Of a DNA stretch of 64,000 nt, positions 52,785 to 63,538 are shown piece after piece (position 1 is the stretch's first letter; every line of letters begins with the position of its first letter). The DNA lies in the NCBI GenBank assembly GCA_902511575.1, contig CABXFU010000001.1, positions 1 to 64,000 on the forward strand. The letters run 5' to 3'. Source of the DNA: an uncultured SAR86 cluster bacterium (GTDB lineage: Bacteria > Pseudomonadota > Gammaproteobacteria > Magnimaribacterales > D2472). The translations under genes were made by a program, and so were the position numbers. Under the pieces are notes generated by a model. The model had not been told where the DNA came from and did not search any database. It was given only the letters and a program-made list of their open reading frames with translations.

Positions 52785-53984
52785 ATGATACATCCACTTT
52801 TACCTAATCAATTACAAAAGACTCAAGAGACCATGAGAATGGCAGCAGAGTTTATATTGCGTCCTATTTCTCGAAAATATGACAAAGCAGAGCATGAACC
52901 ACCCTTGGAAATGGAGCAGCTCAATCAAGCTGCTGCAGCACAAAAAAAAGAAAGCGGAATGGGTGATGACTCTGTTAAATCAATGGATTTGGGCGGAAGA
53001 AGTCTTTGGGCTGTTATCTCTTTAGAGCAGATGTGTTGGGGTGATGTGGGATTATTTCTTGCTAGACCAGGGACTGGATTAGGGAATGCTGCCATTATGG
53101 CGGTTGGCAACCCAGACCAAAAAGCTTTATGGGGAAAAAGATGGGCTGCCATGGCTATAACTGAGCCTGCTGCTGGTTCAGATTCAAAAAATATCTCAAC
53201 AACTGCTGTTTTGGAAGGAGACGAGTGGGTTTTAAATGGCGAAAAGATTTATGTCACCGATGGAGATCGATGTGATTGTGTTGTTGTTTGGGCAACCTTA
53301 AATAAAGACATGGGCAAAACAGCAATCAGATCCTTTATTGTAGAAAAAGGCACGCCAGGATTTACCGTTGCAAGGCTTGAGAAAAAATTAGGTATCAGAG
53401 CCTCTGATACTGCCACTTTAATTTTTGATAATTGTAGGATCCCTCGTGAAAATTTGCTTGGTGGCAAGGAAGAGATTGAGACGGACATCAACGCAGCAAA
53501 AAAATCATTTGGCGGAGCAATGCAAACCTTTGATAATACGCGTCCCATGGTTGCTGGCATGGCTATTGGGCTTGGCCAAGCTGCTCTTGATATGACCAGA
53601 GCTCTTCTTTCTGAAGAGGGCTATGAAGATAACTTTGGTGGATCCATGCATACCCAAACAGCTATACAGAGTGAGCTTGAGATGCTTGAAGCAGAACTAG
53701 AAGCAGCCAGATTGCTTGTTTATAAATCAGCTTGGATGATGGACAACAAAATGCCTAATTCAAAAGAAGCATCTATGGGCAAAGCGAAAGCCGGCAGAAT
53801 TGGCAATAGGATTTCTTTAAAATGTGTTGAAATATGCTCTATGCAGGGCTTTTCAGAGGATCATTTGCTTGAAAAGTTTTCTCGTGATTCTAAAATTCTT
53901 GATATTTTTGAGGGCACTCAACAAATCCAGCAACTGATTGTTGCAAGGCAGGTTTTGGGCAAGAGCTCATCACAGCTAAAATAA
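52785..53984 (+). CDS. Acyl-CoA dehydrogenase family protein
   Basis: 'MAITEPAAGSDSKNISTTAVLEGDEWVLNGEKIYVTDG', 'SKILDIFEGTQQIQQLIVARQVLG'. ATG at 52785 preferred over TTG at 52752. Confidence 0.92.
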   Translation: MIHPLLPNQLQKTQETMRMAAEFILRPISRKYDKAEHEPPLEMEQLNQAAAAQKKESGMGDDSVKSMDLGGRSLWAVISLEQMCWGDVGLFLARPGTGLGNAAIMAVGNPDQKALWGKRWAAMAITEPAAGSDSKNISTTAVLEGDEWVLNGEKIYVTDGDRCDCVVVWATLNKDMGKTAIRSFIVEKGTPGFTVARLEKKLGIRASDTATLIFDNCRIPRENLLGGKEEIETDINAAKKSFGGAMQTFDNTRPMVAGMAIGLGQAALDMTRALLSEEGYEDNFGGSMHTQTAIQSELEMLEAELEAARLLVYKSAWMMDNKMPNSKEASMGKAKAGRIGNRISLKCVEICSMQGFSEDHLLEKFSRDSKILDIFEGTQQIQQLIVARQVLGKSSSQLK

Positions 53985-54113
53985 GTAGAATTTATCTTAC
54001 TTATAAGTAAAAAATATAATAAAAATAGCAACCCCATTACCATTGCAATGCCTTTGCTATTAGGTATATCATTGTTTCACTAGTTCAAACAATCAACTTT
54101 AAGGGGGAAGATT

Positions 54114-56993
54114 ATGAACAGATATTTCTATGCTTTTTTATTAGCATTTTCATTTAGCGCAGTTCCAACAATAGCTCAAGAGAATTCAGCTCGTGAGATT
54201 GAAGAGGTTGTTATTACTGCTTTAAGAAAAGAAACAAATCTCCAAGATACTGCGATTACAATTACAGCGATCACAGGAGCTGATCTTGAGGTTAAACAAA
54301 TTGAAAACTTTGAGGATCTTCAGTTTGCTGTTCCAACATTAGGCTTCCAAAAAGGAGCTTACTCAGGTGCTGGTATTACTCTAAGGGGTATCGGTAACTT
54401 TGCAGTTGGAAATTCCACCAGTGCAAGTATCGGTTACTTCTGGAATGGTCAAACCGCATCTGCTAGTGGTCTTTATGAGCAAGAATTTTTTGATGTTGAG
54501 CGTGTAGAGGTTCTACGTGGACCTCAAGGATCACTGTTTGGCGCGGGAACAACTGGTGGCTTGATTCAAATGATTACTAAAAGACCTGATGCTGAAGCAG
54601 GTGGCTACCTAAAAGCCGATGTTGCTGATTATGATTCATTGCGAATGGAAGGAGCGATTAACCTCCCTCTAACTGATAAATTGAGATCAAGATTTGCATT
54701 TGCTTCACTTCAAAGAGAGGGTTTTGTAACTAACTCTCACACAGGCAATAAGCTTGATGATAGAAACACTCAAGGCGCTAGGATGTCTTTTGAGTATGAT
54801 TATTCAGATGACACAACCATGACTTTGATCTATGAAACAACTCAAGCAGATGACAACAGACTAAGAGCTGCCAGACAATACTGTAAGCAAGATACATTCT
54901 TTGGTTGTAGCCCATATGAAAATGGCAATGATGCGGTTTGGTCACCGGGTAGTTACGGTCATTGGGTCCCTTACATTCAGTTCCAGAACACAGCCTTAGA
55001 CTATACGATTTACGAGAATAATCCTTCAGCTGACTTAAGAAGTGTTAATCTTGATTTCGAACCAACTCATGAGGCTACGCTTCAGAACACTGTATTTGAA
55101 ATAAACAGCGCTCTATCAGACACCATGAACATGGTATTTACTTATTCATACCATACTAGAGAGTATGAAGATTTTGCTGATTATGATCATTCTGTATCAG
55201 TGGTTCCATATGCCATGGGTCCTATTACATCTAATATTTTCTATGATACAACCAAAGGCAACATGGCTGGCGCAGGTCTAGGCATGAAAACTTATACAAG
55301 TGATCAGGCTATGGATAGATCTTTTAATGAGTCTGAGTGGGAACAGTATGAACTAAGATTCTCATCTGACTATGATGGTTCTTTTAACTTCACTTTTGGT
55401 CTTTTCACTTCTGCTAGTGACAGTGAAACCAATTACAACATCGGAACGCCATACATGAATTACTGGAGTGATGTTTCAACTGGACCAGTTGGTGCAATTT
55501 TCCCTGATGCAGCTCCTTATGGAGGAACTCCATTCTGGTTGGGTTGGTTCCAGACTTTACCAGTTGCTTCTGCGCAAGCAACTCAACTTGTCTTAGCAGG
55601 ATTATTACCGCCAGCTCAGGCGCAAGGCTACACATTAAATATGGCTAAAAATGGGGGTATAGCTAATGCCAATGCAAGTATTGGACCAATGCATTTAGCT
55701 GAATGGCAACAGTACTTCCATGTTGACAGTAACCTCAATAGAAGCAGCGAAGCTATATATGGTGAAATGTATTTTGATCTAAGTGATTATACAACTGTGA
55801 CAGTTGGAGGTCGTTATACAGAGTTTGAAATTAATAGTAAGGCATTTAACTCTTTACTTGACCTACAAAACCAAGGTGCTGGCTATTACGGAAAAGTAAA
55901 ACCAGCTCCAATACCTAGAAGTTATGCTGCAGAAGAATCAACTTATAAGCTAGGTATTGACCATCAGCTTAATGAAGATCAACTTCTATATGCAACTTAT
56001 TCAACTGGGTTCAAGCCTGGTGGATTTAACACCACTGATATCGAAGGTTTAGTTAATTTTGATTCAGAAGTTGCGAATGTATTTGAGGTAGGTTTAAAAA
56101 GCACTCTCATGGAAGGAGCTCTTCAATTAAATGTATCTGCATACACTAATGATTATGAAGGCCTCCAGCTTTCACAAATTGTTAATCGTGCCTCAATTAA
56201 CCAAAATGCTGATGTAACAATTGAGGGTATAGAAGCAGAATTTACATTATTGTTATCTGATACCTTGATCATTGACGGTTTTGTATCTCATACAAGCACA
56301 GAAATTGAGGATTTCCAGTCTGTTGATCCATTGAACATTAATCAGGCTACTAAAAAACTTCCGCTTCCAGCAGGAGCGACAGGCTTCTTGTCAGACTTTG
56401 CACCTTTGGCAGCAACTTGTAATCCATTGGTTTTTGTAGGACAGGCAGCGCCTTCTGCTAATTGTTCTTTAGGATTAGCTGCTTCTAATGCATTGCTTGG
56501 AGCGCTCGTTTTATATGCGCCTACTGATGCTGGGTATGTATTTAAATCTTTTGGACCTTTGTGTACACAACCATTCTTTGGTTTAGATTCAACAACACTT
56601 CCATGCCCAATCACAGATGGAGTTGAAGCAGATTTATCAGGAAATTCTCTTCCTATGGCTGCAGAACTTAACTACAGACTTGGTGTTACTAAGTTTGTTG
56701 ATACATCTGCTGGATCATGGGCGTTCAGAATGGATTATTCATACAGAGATGATTATTACAGTACTGCATTCAACAGACCTCGAGGTTACATTGAGGATGT
56801 AAGTCTAATTGATTTATCTGTTAAATATACTCCTGTTTCTGAGGCTTGGTTTGTTGGAGCCTACGTAAGGAACATGACTGATGAAGATCATATTTATGCA
56901 TACTACTCAACGGATGTAACTGTGGGTGGTTTCCAAAATGGTGTTGCCATTGATCCAAAAATCTTTGGTATTAACTTTGGAATGAATTTTTAA
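54114..56993 (+). CDS. TonB-dependent receptor
   Basis: Signal peptide; 'IEEVVITALRKETNLQDTAITITAITG'; 'FFDVERVEVLRGPQGSLFGAGTTGGLIQMITKRP'; C-terminal 'FGINFGMNF'. Purine-rich RBS AAGGGGGAAG upstream. Confidence 0.94.
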   Translation: MNRYFYAFLLAFSFSAVPTIAQENSAREIEEVVITALRKETNLQDTAITITAITGADLEVKQIENFEDLQFAVPTLGFQKGAYSGAGITLRGIGNFAVGNSTSASIGYFWNGQTASASGLYEQEFFDVERVEVLRGPQGSLFGAGTTGGLIQMITKRPDAEAGGYLKADVADYDSLRMEGAINLPLTDKLRSRFAFASLQREGFVTNSHTGNKLDDRNTQGARMSFEYDYSDDTTMTLIYETTQADDNRLRAARQYCKQDTFFGCSPYENGNDAVWSPGSYGHWVPYIQFQNTALDYTIYENNPSADLRSVNLDFEPTHEATLQNTVFEINSALSDTMNMVFTYSYHTREYEDFADYDHSVSVVPYAMGPITSNIFYDTTKGNMAGAGLGMKTYTSDQAMDRSFNESEWEQYELRFSSDYDGSFNFTFGLFTSASDSETNYNIGTPYMNYWSDVSTGPVGAIFPDAAPYGGTPFWLGWFQTLPVASAQATQLVLAGLLPPAQAQGYTLNMAKNGGIANANASIGPMHLAEWQQYFHVDSNLNRSSEAIYGEMYFDLSDYTTVTVGGRYTEFEINSKAFNSLLDLQNQGAGYYGKVKPAPIPRSYAAEESTYKLGIDHQLNEDQLLYATYSTGFKPGGFNTTDIEGLVNFDSEVANVFEVGLKSTLMEGALQLNVSAYTNDYEGLQLSQIVNRASINQNADVTIEGIEAEFTLLLSDTLIIDGFVSHTSTEIEDFQSVDPLNINQATKKLPLPAGATGFLSDFAPLAATCNPLVFVGQAAPSANCSLGLAASNALLGALVLYAPTDAGYVFKSFGPLCTQPFFGLDSTTLPCPITDGVEADLSGNSLPMAAELNYRLGVTKFVDTSAGSWAFRMDYSYRDDYYSTAFNRPRGYIEDVSLIDLSVKYTPVSEAWFVGAYVRNMTDEDHIYAYYSTDVTVGGFQNGVAIDPKIFGINFGMNF

Positions 56994-57013
56994 TTCTTCA
57001 TTTTAGATATAAT

Positions 57014-57043
57014 AAAGCCCGGATTATTTCCGGGCTTTTTTTT
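57014..57043 (+). terminator. Rho-independent terminator after TonB receptor gene
   Basis: AAAGCCCGGA-TTATT-TCCGGGCTTT followed by TTTTT; perfect 10-bp stem. Confidence 0.92.
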
Positions 57044-57044
57044 G

Positions 57045-57362
57045 ATGAAAATTTTTACCAAACGATTTAATAGGATCCTTGCCAAACTTCAAGAGAGTTT
57101 TTTGGAAGAAAATCGTGAAAATAAAAAAATGCTTGATACGTATCTAAAATTTGTTGAAGGTTCTGTTACTGAGCGTGAATTAGAGTTAGCTAACTCTCAA
57201 CTACAACAAATCCTTAAAAATCTTGGTTTAGGCATATTATTAATTTTGCCTTTTAGTCCAATTACTTTGCCATATATATTCTCAAAAGCTAAAGAGCTAA
57301 ACATAGATTTAATACCAAATTGGTATAAGTCTTTAAGTAATGACGACGATCGTTTAGAATAA
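57045..57362 (+). CDS. LETM1-like domain small protein
   Basis: 'LGLGILLILPFSPITLPYIFSKAKELNIDLIPNWYKSL' resembles the LETM1 core hydrophobic motif; ATG at 57045. Confidence 0.6.
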   Translation: MKIFTKRFNRILAKLQESFLEENRENKKMLDTYLKFVEGSVTERELELANSQLQQILKNLGLGILLILPFSPITLPYIFSKAKELNIDLIPNWYKSLSNDDDRLE

Positions 57363-57388
57363 CTCGTTACTAATTTTGGAGTATAAAA

Positions 57389-58582
57389 ATGAAAACAGCA
57401 GTTATCGTAGATAGTGTAAGAACTGGTCTTGCTAAATCACATCGCGGAGGCTTTAACATGACTCGTCCAGATGATATGTTGGCTCACATTATCAATGGAA
57501 TGTTAGACAGAAATCCTAATTTACCCCCTGAAATGGTTGAAGATGTCATCATGGGTTGTGGTAATCCTGAGGGCGCAATGGGACATAACATTGGTAGAAA
57601 TGCTGCGGTCCTATCCAATCTTCCCCTGACAGTCGGAGGTACAACTGTTAATCGTTATTGCTCTTCTGGATTGCAATCTATTTCTATGGCTGCAAGCCAA
57701 GTTATGGCAGGGTGCTATGACACAGTCATCGCTGGTGGTGTTGAGCAAATTACTATGCTTTCTGGCAAGCAAAATATGGATGGTTTTGTAAATGAGAAAT
57801 TAGCAGAGAGTCATCCTGGTATTTACCATCCAATGGGTATTACTGCTGAATGCGTTGCTAATAGATATAACGTTTCAAGAGAGACTCAAGATGAGATTGC
57901 TTTTGAAAGTCAAAAGAGAACAGCGGCCGCTCAAGAAGCAGGTAAGTTTACTGATGAGATAATCCCTATGGATACAAAAATGATGCTCATGAACAAAGAA
58001 ACAGGTGAATCTAAAGAAGTTGATTACACAGTTGATAAAGATGAGTGTAATAGACCTGGAACAACTTTAGAGGGCTTGGCAACATTGAAGCCAGTCTTTG
58101 ATCCTGAAAATGGATCAGTTACTGCTGGTAATTCTTCTCAACTTTCAGATGGCGCCTCAGTGACACTTGTTATGAGCGAAGAAAAAGCTCTTGAACTAGG
58201 TTTAAAACCAATGGCTTATTTTAGAGGATTTACAACCATGGGCTGTGAACCAGATGAAATGGGAATTGGACCAGTCTTTTCTGTTCCTAAGCTTTTAAAA
58301 TCCCACAATATGAGTGTTGATGATATTGATCTTTGGGAGCTCAATGAGGCTTTTGCAGTGCAAGTTGCATATTGTCGAGATCAACTAGGCATTCCAATGG
58401 ACAAACTCAATGTGAATGGCGGCTCTATTTCAATTGGACATCCTTTCGGTATGACAGGATCAAGACAAGTTGGTCATATTGTTCGTGAGCTGAATAATCA
58501 AGATAAGCAATTTGGTATTGTGACTATGTGCGTTGGTGGCGGAATGGGCGCAACTGGCTTATTTGAAAGATACCCAAGTTAA
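57389..58582 (+). CDS. Acetyl-CoA acyltransferase (thiolase)
   Basis: 'NRYCSSGLQSISMAA', 'WELNEAFAVQ', 'NVNGGSISIGHPFGMTGSR', 'MCVGGGMGATGLFE'. Confidence 0.94.
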   Translation: MKTAVIVDSVRTGLAKSHRGGFNMTRPDDMLAHIINGMLDRNPNLPPEMVEDVIMGCGNPEGAMGHNIGRNAAVLSNLPLTVGGTTVNRYCSSGLQSISMAASQVMAGCYDTVIAGGVEQITMLSGKQNMDGFVNEKLAESHPGIYHPMGITAECVANRYNVSRETQDEIAFESQKRTAAAQEAGKFTDEIIPMDTKMMLMNKETGESKEVDYTVDKDECNRPGTTLEGLATLKPVFDPENGSVTAGNSSQLSDGASVTLVMSEEKALELGLKPMAYFRGFTTMGCEPDEMGIGPVFSVPKLLKSHNMSVDDIDLWELNEAFAVQVAYCRDQLGIPMDKLNVNGGSISIGHPFGMTGSRQVGHIVRELNNQDKQFGIVTMCVGGGMGATGLFERYPS

Positions 58583-59492
58583 TATAAGTTCAGAGTTTTC
58601 AATTATTAAGAAGTATCTATCAGGCATAGGTACTTCTTATTTAAATACCAATGGCATTAATCTTGCCGGTGGTGATGACTGCGCTGTAATTGCGGCCAAT
58701 CCAAAATTACTCATTAGCACTGACACGTGTGTGGCCGGTGTTCATTTTTTAAACTCTATGCCTGCAGAATCAATTGCTTACCGATCTGTTGCAACTGCTC
58801 TAAGCGATATAGCAGCGATGGGCGGTAACCCAGTTGCCTTCAATCTTTCTTTGGTTATGCCGAAATTTCATCCTGACTGGATGAAAGCATTCAGAAAAGG
58901 ACTACAAAAAATTTCTAAGGAGTTTAAGCTCCCATTGATTGGCGGTGATCTTGTAAAAGGTCCTTTGCAGATCAGCGTCACAGTATTGGGCAAACCTGAG
59001 AAAAAAATCTTACTAAGATCTAATGCTCAACCTGAGGATATATTATGTTTATCTGGTGCTCTGGGCTCTGGATATATTGGGTTAAAAGAATACAAGCGAA
59101 GTGGTGAGCTAAACAATAAAACCAAGCCTTATTTATTCCCCTCAGCTCAAATAGATTATGGGCGCATAATTGCGAGCATTGCTTCCTCTGCCATAGATAT
59201 CTCTGATGGAATAATTCAAGATCTTTCTCATCTCGTTTCGAGCTCTGGAGTTGGATGTCATCTTGATCTAGAACAAGTACCTGTAGCTGATAAAAAATAT
59301 TCTAAGCAATGTTTAGAGTTTGGAGATGACTATCAACTATTATTCACAGTACCCCCGAAAAAATTATCAGTGCTTCAAGCTAAACTCAATTCCTACAAAA
59401 AAAAATGTCATACTATTGGCATTATGGGCGGCAAAAAATTAACACTTTCGAACAACAAGGGCTCAATAAAAAATTGGGATCATTTTCAGTAG
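58563..59492 (+). CDS. thiL: Thiamine-phosphate kinase (start uncertain)
   Basis: 'EFSIIKKYLSGIG', 'GDDCAVI', 'STDTCVAGVHF', 'ALSDIAAMGGNPVAFNLSLVMP', 'GGDLVKGPLQISVTVLG'. No ATG near the expected start; TTG 58563 or non-canonical ATA 58584. Confidence 0.88.
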   Translation: MKDTQVNISSEFSIIKKYLSGIGTSYLNTNGINLAGGDDCAVIAANPKLLISTDTCVAGVHFLNSMPAESIAYRSVATALSDIAAMGGNPVAFNLSLVMPKFHPDWMKAFRKGLQKISKEFKLPLIGGDLVKGPLQISVTVLGKPEKKILLRSNAQPEDILCLSGALGSGYIGLKEYKRSGELNNKTKPYLFPSAQIDYGRIIASIASSAIDISDGIIQDLSHLVSSSGVGCHLDLEQVPVADKKYSKQCLEFGDDYQLLFTVPPKKLSVLQAKLNSYKKKCHTIGIMGGKKLTLSNNKGSIKNWDHFQ

Positions 59493-59493
59493 A

Positions 59494-59955
59494 ATGAATT
59501 TTCCAAACTTAAAAAAACCTTCCCATCTTTTTGCTACATGGTTTGGTGTAGGTTTAATACGACCAGCACCAGGCACTTGGGGTAGTTTGGTTGCCTTACT
59601 TATTTGGTATTTTGCAGAGTTTTTGCATTCATCAATTCATATCGTTTTACCAATTTTTATTTTATTTTCTTGGCTAGTATGCTCTCAAGCATCTCAAGAC
59701 AGCCAATCTAAAGATCACTCTTCAATTGTTATCGATGAAGTAGTAGGAATGCTTGTAGCTTTATCTTTTGTCGCTCATGAAATTATTATTTACTTGTGTG
59801 CTTTTTTGCTTTTTAGGTTGTTTGATATTTGGAAGCCTTGGCCGATCTCTTGGGCAGACAAAAATGTAGAAGGAGGCCTGGGCATTCTTCTTGATGATTT
59901 AATAGCAGGATTGTTTGCCGGTGGTATAATTTACGCAATTTTTATCTACATTTAA
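59494..59955 (+). CDS. pgpA: Phosphatidylglycerophosphatase A
   Basis: '[24 protein letters not shown]', '[12 protein letters not shown]', '[34 protein letters not shown]'. Confidence 0.95.
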   Translation: MNFPNLKKPSHLFATWFGVGLIRPAPGTWGSLVALLIWYFAEFLHSSIHIVLPIFILFSWLVCSQASQDSQSKDHSSIVIDEVVGMLVALSFVAHEIIIYLCAFLLFRLFDIWKPWPISWADKNVEGGLGILLDDLIAGLFAGGIIYAIFIYI

Positions 59956-59960
59956 ATCAA

Positions 59961-60545
59961 TTGAATAGCTGTAAATTTGTTTCTGAATCAGAATTGCCAA
60001 CAAAGTTTGGTGATTTTACTATTTCAGCTTTTGAAGAACCAAATGGTAAAGATCATATAGCTTTAACTATTGGTGATATTCATAATCAAGATGCTGTGAT
60101 GTGCAGGGTCCATTCTGAATGTTTAACTGGAGATGCATTGCATAGCCTAAGGTGTGATTGTGGTCCTCAATTACAATCGGCCCTAAAAATGTTGGCTGAA
60201 AATAAATCTGGAATTCTCTTATATTTAAGACAAGAGGGCAGAGGTATAGGCCTGGTCAATAAAATCCGAGCATATGCTTTGCAAGATCAAGGTCATGATA
60301 CAGTTGAGGCTAATGAATTGTTGGGCTTTCCAGCAGACTTAAGAGAATATAATATTTGCCTGGATATAATGCAGCATTTCAATATCACCTCAGTGAATCT
60401 CTTAACAAATAATCCAAAAAAAGTAGATGCCTTAGAAGAGGTTGGCATCAAGGTCCTGAAAAGGACTTCTCTTCATGAAGGTGCCAATGAAAAGAACCAA
60501 AATTATCTCGATACCAAAAGAGATAAGATGGGTCACTTAAGATAA
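59961..60545 (+). CDS. ribA: GTP cyclohydrolase II
   Basis: TTG start; '[24 protein letters not shown]', '[33 protein letters not shown]'. Confidence 0.95.
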   Translation: MNSCKFVSESELPTKFGDFTISAFEEPNGKDHIALTIGDIHNQDAVMCRVHSECLTGDALHSLRCDCGPQLQSALKMLAENKSGILLYLRQEGRGIGLVNKIRAYALQDQGHDTVEANELLGFPADLREYNICLDIMQHFNITSVNLLTNNPKKVDALEEVGIKVLKRTSLHEGANEKNQNYLDTKRDKMGHLR

Positions 60546-62404
60546 GTGTCTTTTATTTTCGCAAGAATTCCTTTTTTATCCAGACCAGTCATTTCTAGCA
60601 TTTCAGCTCGACTGGCATGCTCAATAAATTCATCTGGGATACCGCACATGATGATTTGATGTTTCATTTTATTTCCTTGAGCCCATTCACTAACTGCTGA
60701 GCCTGCACCGCCAGATATGGCACCATCCTCAATAGTGATTATTACTTTTTTATCATGTGAATGTTCAGTAATTAATTCTTCATCTAGAGGCTTAACAAAT
60801 CTCATATCTAATAAAGTAGCATTTAGCTCTTGAGCAACTTCCTCTGCCGTTTCTATAAGTGCTCCAAAATTCAGTACGAGCATGTCTGATTCTTGGATAT
60901 TCATAACTCTTCCTTTGCCAATTTTTACTGGATTAAGCTCAAGCTCTATGGATGAGTTAATTCCCCCACCTCTTGGATACCTTACGGCAGCGGGACCATT
61001 ATGCAAAAATGCAGTTGTCAGCAATTTTCTTGCTTCATTTTCATCTGCTGGGACTGCAACAATCATGTTCGGAATGCACCTAAGATATACAAGATCATAA
61101 TTACCAGAGTGAGTAGGGCCATCCTCACCAACCAACCCAGCTCGGTCAATTGCAAATAGAACATTAAGATTTTGTAATGCTACATCGTGGATTAATTGAT
61201 CATAAGCACGTTGAAGAAAGGTCGAGTAGATTGCCACAACAGGCTTTTTTTCCTCACATGCCATTCCCGCAGCAAGTGTTACTGCATGCTGTTCAGCAAT
61301 AGCAACATCAAAGAATCTTTCAGGAAATTCTCTGCTGAAATTGACAAGACCAGAGCCTTCACGCATGGCAGGAGTAATTGCCATTAATTCTTTATCTTCA
61401 TTGGCCATATCCACAATCCATTGCCCAAAAACATCTTGATATTTCGGCCCATTTGTTTTTTTAGATGCATCCAATGGTTTTATTTTTCCAATGGCATGAA
61501 AGCCTATTCTGTCTGCTTCTGCAGGATCCAAACCCGCACCTTTTTTTGTAATTACATGCAAAAATTGTGGACCTTCAAAGTCTTTCAAATTGCGTATCAC
61601 TGTCATCAATTCATTAATGTCATGACCATCGATTGGACCGATATAATTAAGCCCTAATTCTTCAAAGATACTTCCAGGAGCAACCATAGCTTTCATTTGA
61701 GTTTCCACTTTTCTTGCTATGTGGTGAGCCTGAGGAAGATTTTCTAAAAAACTTTTTCCACTTTTTCTTATTCCCTTGTAGACTTTTGACGCCCAGATTC
61801 TTGAAAAATAATTATTTAGCCCCCCAACATTCTCTGAGATAGACATATCATTATCATTAAGAATAATTAACATATTGGGTTTAATATGGCCTGCATGAGC
61901 TAAACCTTCAAATGCCATTCCGGCTGTCATAGCTCCATCACCAATCACAGCTACAACCTTTTTATTTGTATCTTGGTTGGCAATCGCCATGCCAAGCGCA
62001 GCGCTTATTGATGTGCTGGAGTGACCGACTCCAAAAGCGTCATATGGACTTTCTTCTCGATTTGGAAATGGAGCTAATCCATCTTTATGACGAATTGAAG
62101 TAAGAGTATCTTTTCTTCCAGTAAGAATTTTATGCGGATAGGCTTGGTGACCAACATCCCAAATTATTTTGTCATCGGGAGTATCGTATAGGTACTGTAA
62201 GACAACCGTAAGCTCAACTACCCCAAGACCTCCACCAAGATGGCCACCGCTTTGACCAACACTGTATAGCATATGCGCTCGCACATCATCAGCTAATGTC
62301 TTGAGCTCTATGGGAGTTAAATTTTTAATGTCTTCAGGCAAGTTTACTTTGTCTAAAACTAGTGTCTTAGGAGGGCTGGTTGGAATTTCAGAGAATATTT
62401 TCAT
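60533..62404 (-). CDS. dxs: 1-deoxy-D-xylulose-5-phosphate synthase
   Basis: '[23 protein letters not shown]', '[14 protein letters not shown]', '[22 protein letters not shown]', '[28 protein letters not shown]'. ATG at 62404 preferred. Confidence 0.97.
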   Translation of the reverse strand: MKIFSEIPTSPPKTLVLDKVNLPEDIKNLTPIELKTLADDVRAHMLYSVGQSGGHLGGGLGVVELTVVLQYLYDTPDDKIIWDVGHQAYPHKILTGRKDTLTSIRHKDGLAPFPNREESPYDAFGVGHSSTSISAALGMAIANQDTNKKVVAVIGDGAMTAGMAFEGLAHAGHIKPNMLIILNDNDMSISENVGGLNNYFSRIWASKVYKGIRKSGKSFLENLPQAHHIARKVETQMKAMVAPGSIFEELGLNYIGPIDGHDINELMTVIRNLKDFEGPQFLHVITKKGAGLDPAEADRIGFHAIGKIKPLDASKKTNGPKYQDVFGQWIVDMANEDKELMAITPAMREGSGLVNFSREFPERFFDVAIAEQHAVTLAAGMACEEKKPVVAIYSTFLQRAYDQLIHDVALQNLNVLFAIDRAGLVGEDGPTHSGNYDLVYLRCIPNMIVAVPADENEARKLLTTAFLHNGPAAVRYPRGGGINSSIELELNPVKIGKGRVMNIQESDMLVLNFGALIETAEEVAQELNATLLDMRFVKPLDEELITEHSHDKKVIITIEDGAISGGAGSAVSEWAQGNKMKHQIIMCGIPDEFIEHASRAEMLEMTGLDKKGILAKIKDTYLK

Positions 62405-62405
62405 C

Positions 62406-63275
62406 TTAACTCTTTCTTTCAACCATAAATTTAGCTAATGCAAGCAGTTCGCCCACTTCATCATTATTGAATGAACTTTCTAATTTAGAAATACACGCAT
62501 TTGATAAAGCATGCGCTTGATCAATGGATGCTTGTTTACCAAAGGCACTGACATAGGTTAATTTTTCATTTACCAAGTCTGATTGGTTGCTTTTTCCTAG
62601 CGTGGTTGAATCTGAAGATACCTCTAATACATCATCGATAATCTGAAAAGCAAGACCAAGATCTCTACCAACCTCATCCAAAACTTTTAGTTGGTTTTTT
62701 TGTTTTTCATTTCCTAGATGAGGCATTGTCATTGCAACTCTGATTAACTTTCCTGTTTTCAGCTCATGAATTTTTTTAATATCATTGTATTCATTTTTTT
62801 CAGCATCTAAATCATATTGCTGACCTAAAATCATGCCTTCGTGCCCGCATGCATCAGCAAGGGCCTTGATTGATGCAATTTTTTGCGAATCGGTTATTTC
62901 AGGTGATGCAACAATATTCTCATAAGCTAAAGCTTGCAATGCATCCCCAGTTAAAATAGCTGTAGCTTCATTAAATTTTATATGGTTTGAAGCTTGCCCT
63001 CTTCTCATCTCATCGTTATCCATTGATGGCAAGTCATCATGAATTAAAGAGTAGGTGTGCATGAGTTCAATGCTAGCGGCCATATCAATTAATGCTGAAT
63101 TAGAAATTTCTTTATTTAAATTTCCAGAGGCAAAAATTAAACCGGCTCGTATACATTTACTATCTGCTAGAGCTGAATATCGCATGGAAGAAGCTATTTT
63201 ATTGGTATCTGGGAGCAGGGCATCTATTCGATTGAATACTTTTTCTTTGCATTCAGATAGAAAGCTTAAAGACAT
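62406..63275 (-). CDS. ispA: Polyprenyl (farnesyl) diphosphate synthase
   Basis: 'ELMHTYSLIHDDLPSMDNDEMRRGQASNHIKFNEATAILTGDAL', 'FQIIDDVLEV'. Confidence 0.95.
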   Translation of the reverse strand: MSLSFLSECKEKVFNRIDALLPDTNKIASSMRYSALADSKCIRAGLIFASGNLNKEISNSALIDMAASIELMHTYSLIHDDLPSMDNDEMRRGQASNHIKFNEATAILTGDALQALAYENIVASPEITDSQKIASIKALADACGHEGMILGQQYDLDAEKNEYNDIKKIHELKTGKLIRVAMTMPHLGNEKQKNQLKVLDEVGRDLGLAFQIIDDVLEVSSDSTTLGKSNQSDLVNEKLTYVSAFGKQASIDQAHALSNACISKLESSFNNDEVGELLALAKFMVERKS

Positions 63276-63285
63276 AGATCCAATC

Positions 63286-63504
63286 TTAGCTATCCAGGTC
63301 TACTGAATCGCCGCTATCTAAAAGTTTTTTTACTTTTAACTCAGCTGCAGAAAGCTGTTTCTGACATTCCTTAACTAAACCAATCCCTTCTTCAAAAGAT
63401 TTAACGCTATCCTCTAAGCTCACATCTCCATCCTCAAGCTTGGCAACAATTTGCTCAAGTTTTTTAAGAGATGATTCAAAATTCACTGTATCTTTTTTTG
63501 TCAT
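63286..63504 (-). CDS. xseB: Exodeoxyribonuclease VII small subunit
   Basis: 'FESSLKKLEQIVAKLEDGDVSLEDSVKSFEEGIGLVKECQKQLSAAELKVKKLL'; dxs-ispA-xseB order. Confidence 0.95.
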   Translation of the reverse strand: MTKKDTVNFESSLKKLEQIVAKLEDGDVSLEDSVKSFEEGIGLVKECQKQLSAAELKVKKLLDSGDSVDLDS

Positions 63505-63538
63505 GCTTTATTGTAACCGATGCTATTTTTTTGGGCAC

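Noticed and set aside
56342-56614. 90-aa minus ORF inside the second TonB receptor
   Set aside because: Antisense shadow; the receptor frame has clear plug and barrel motifs.
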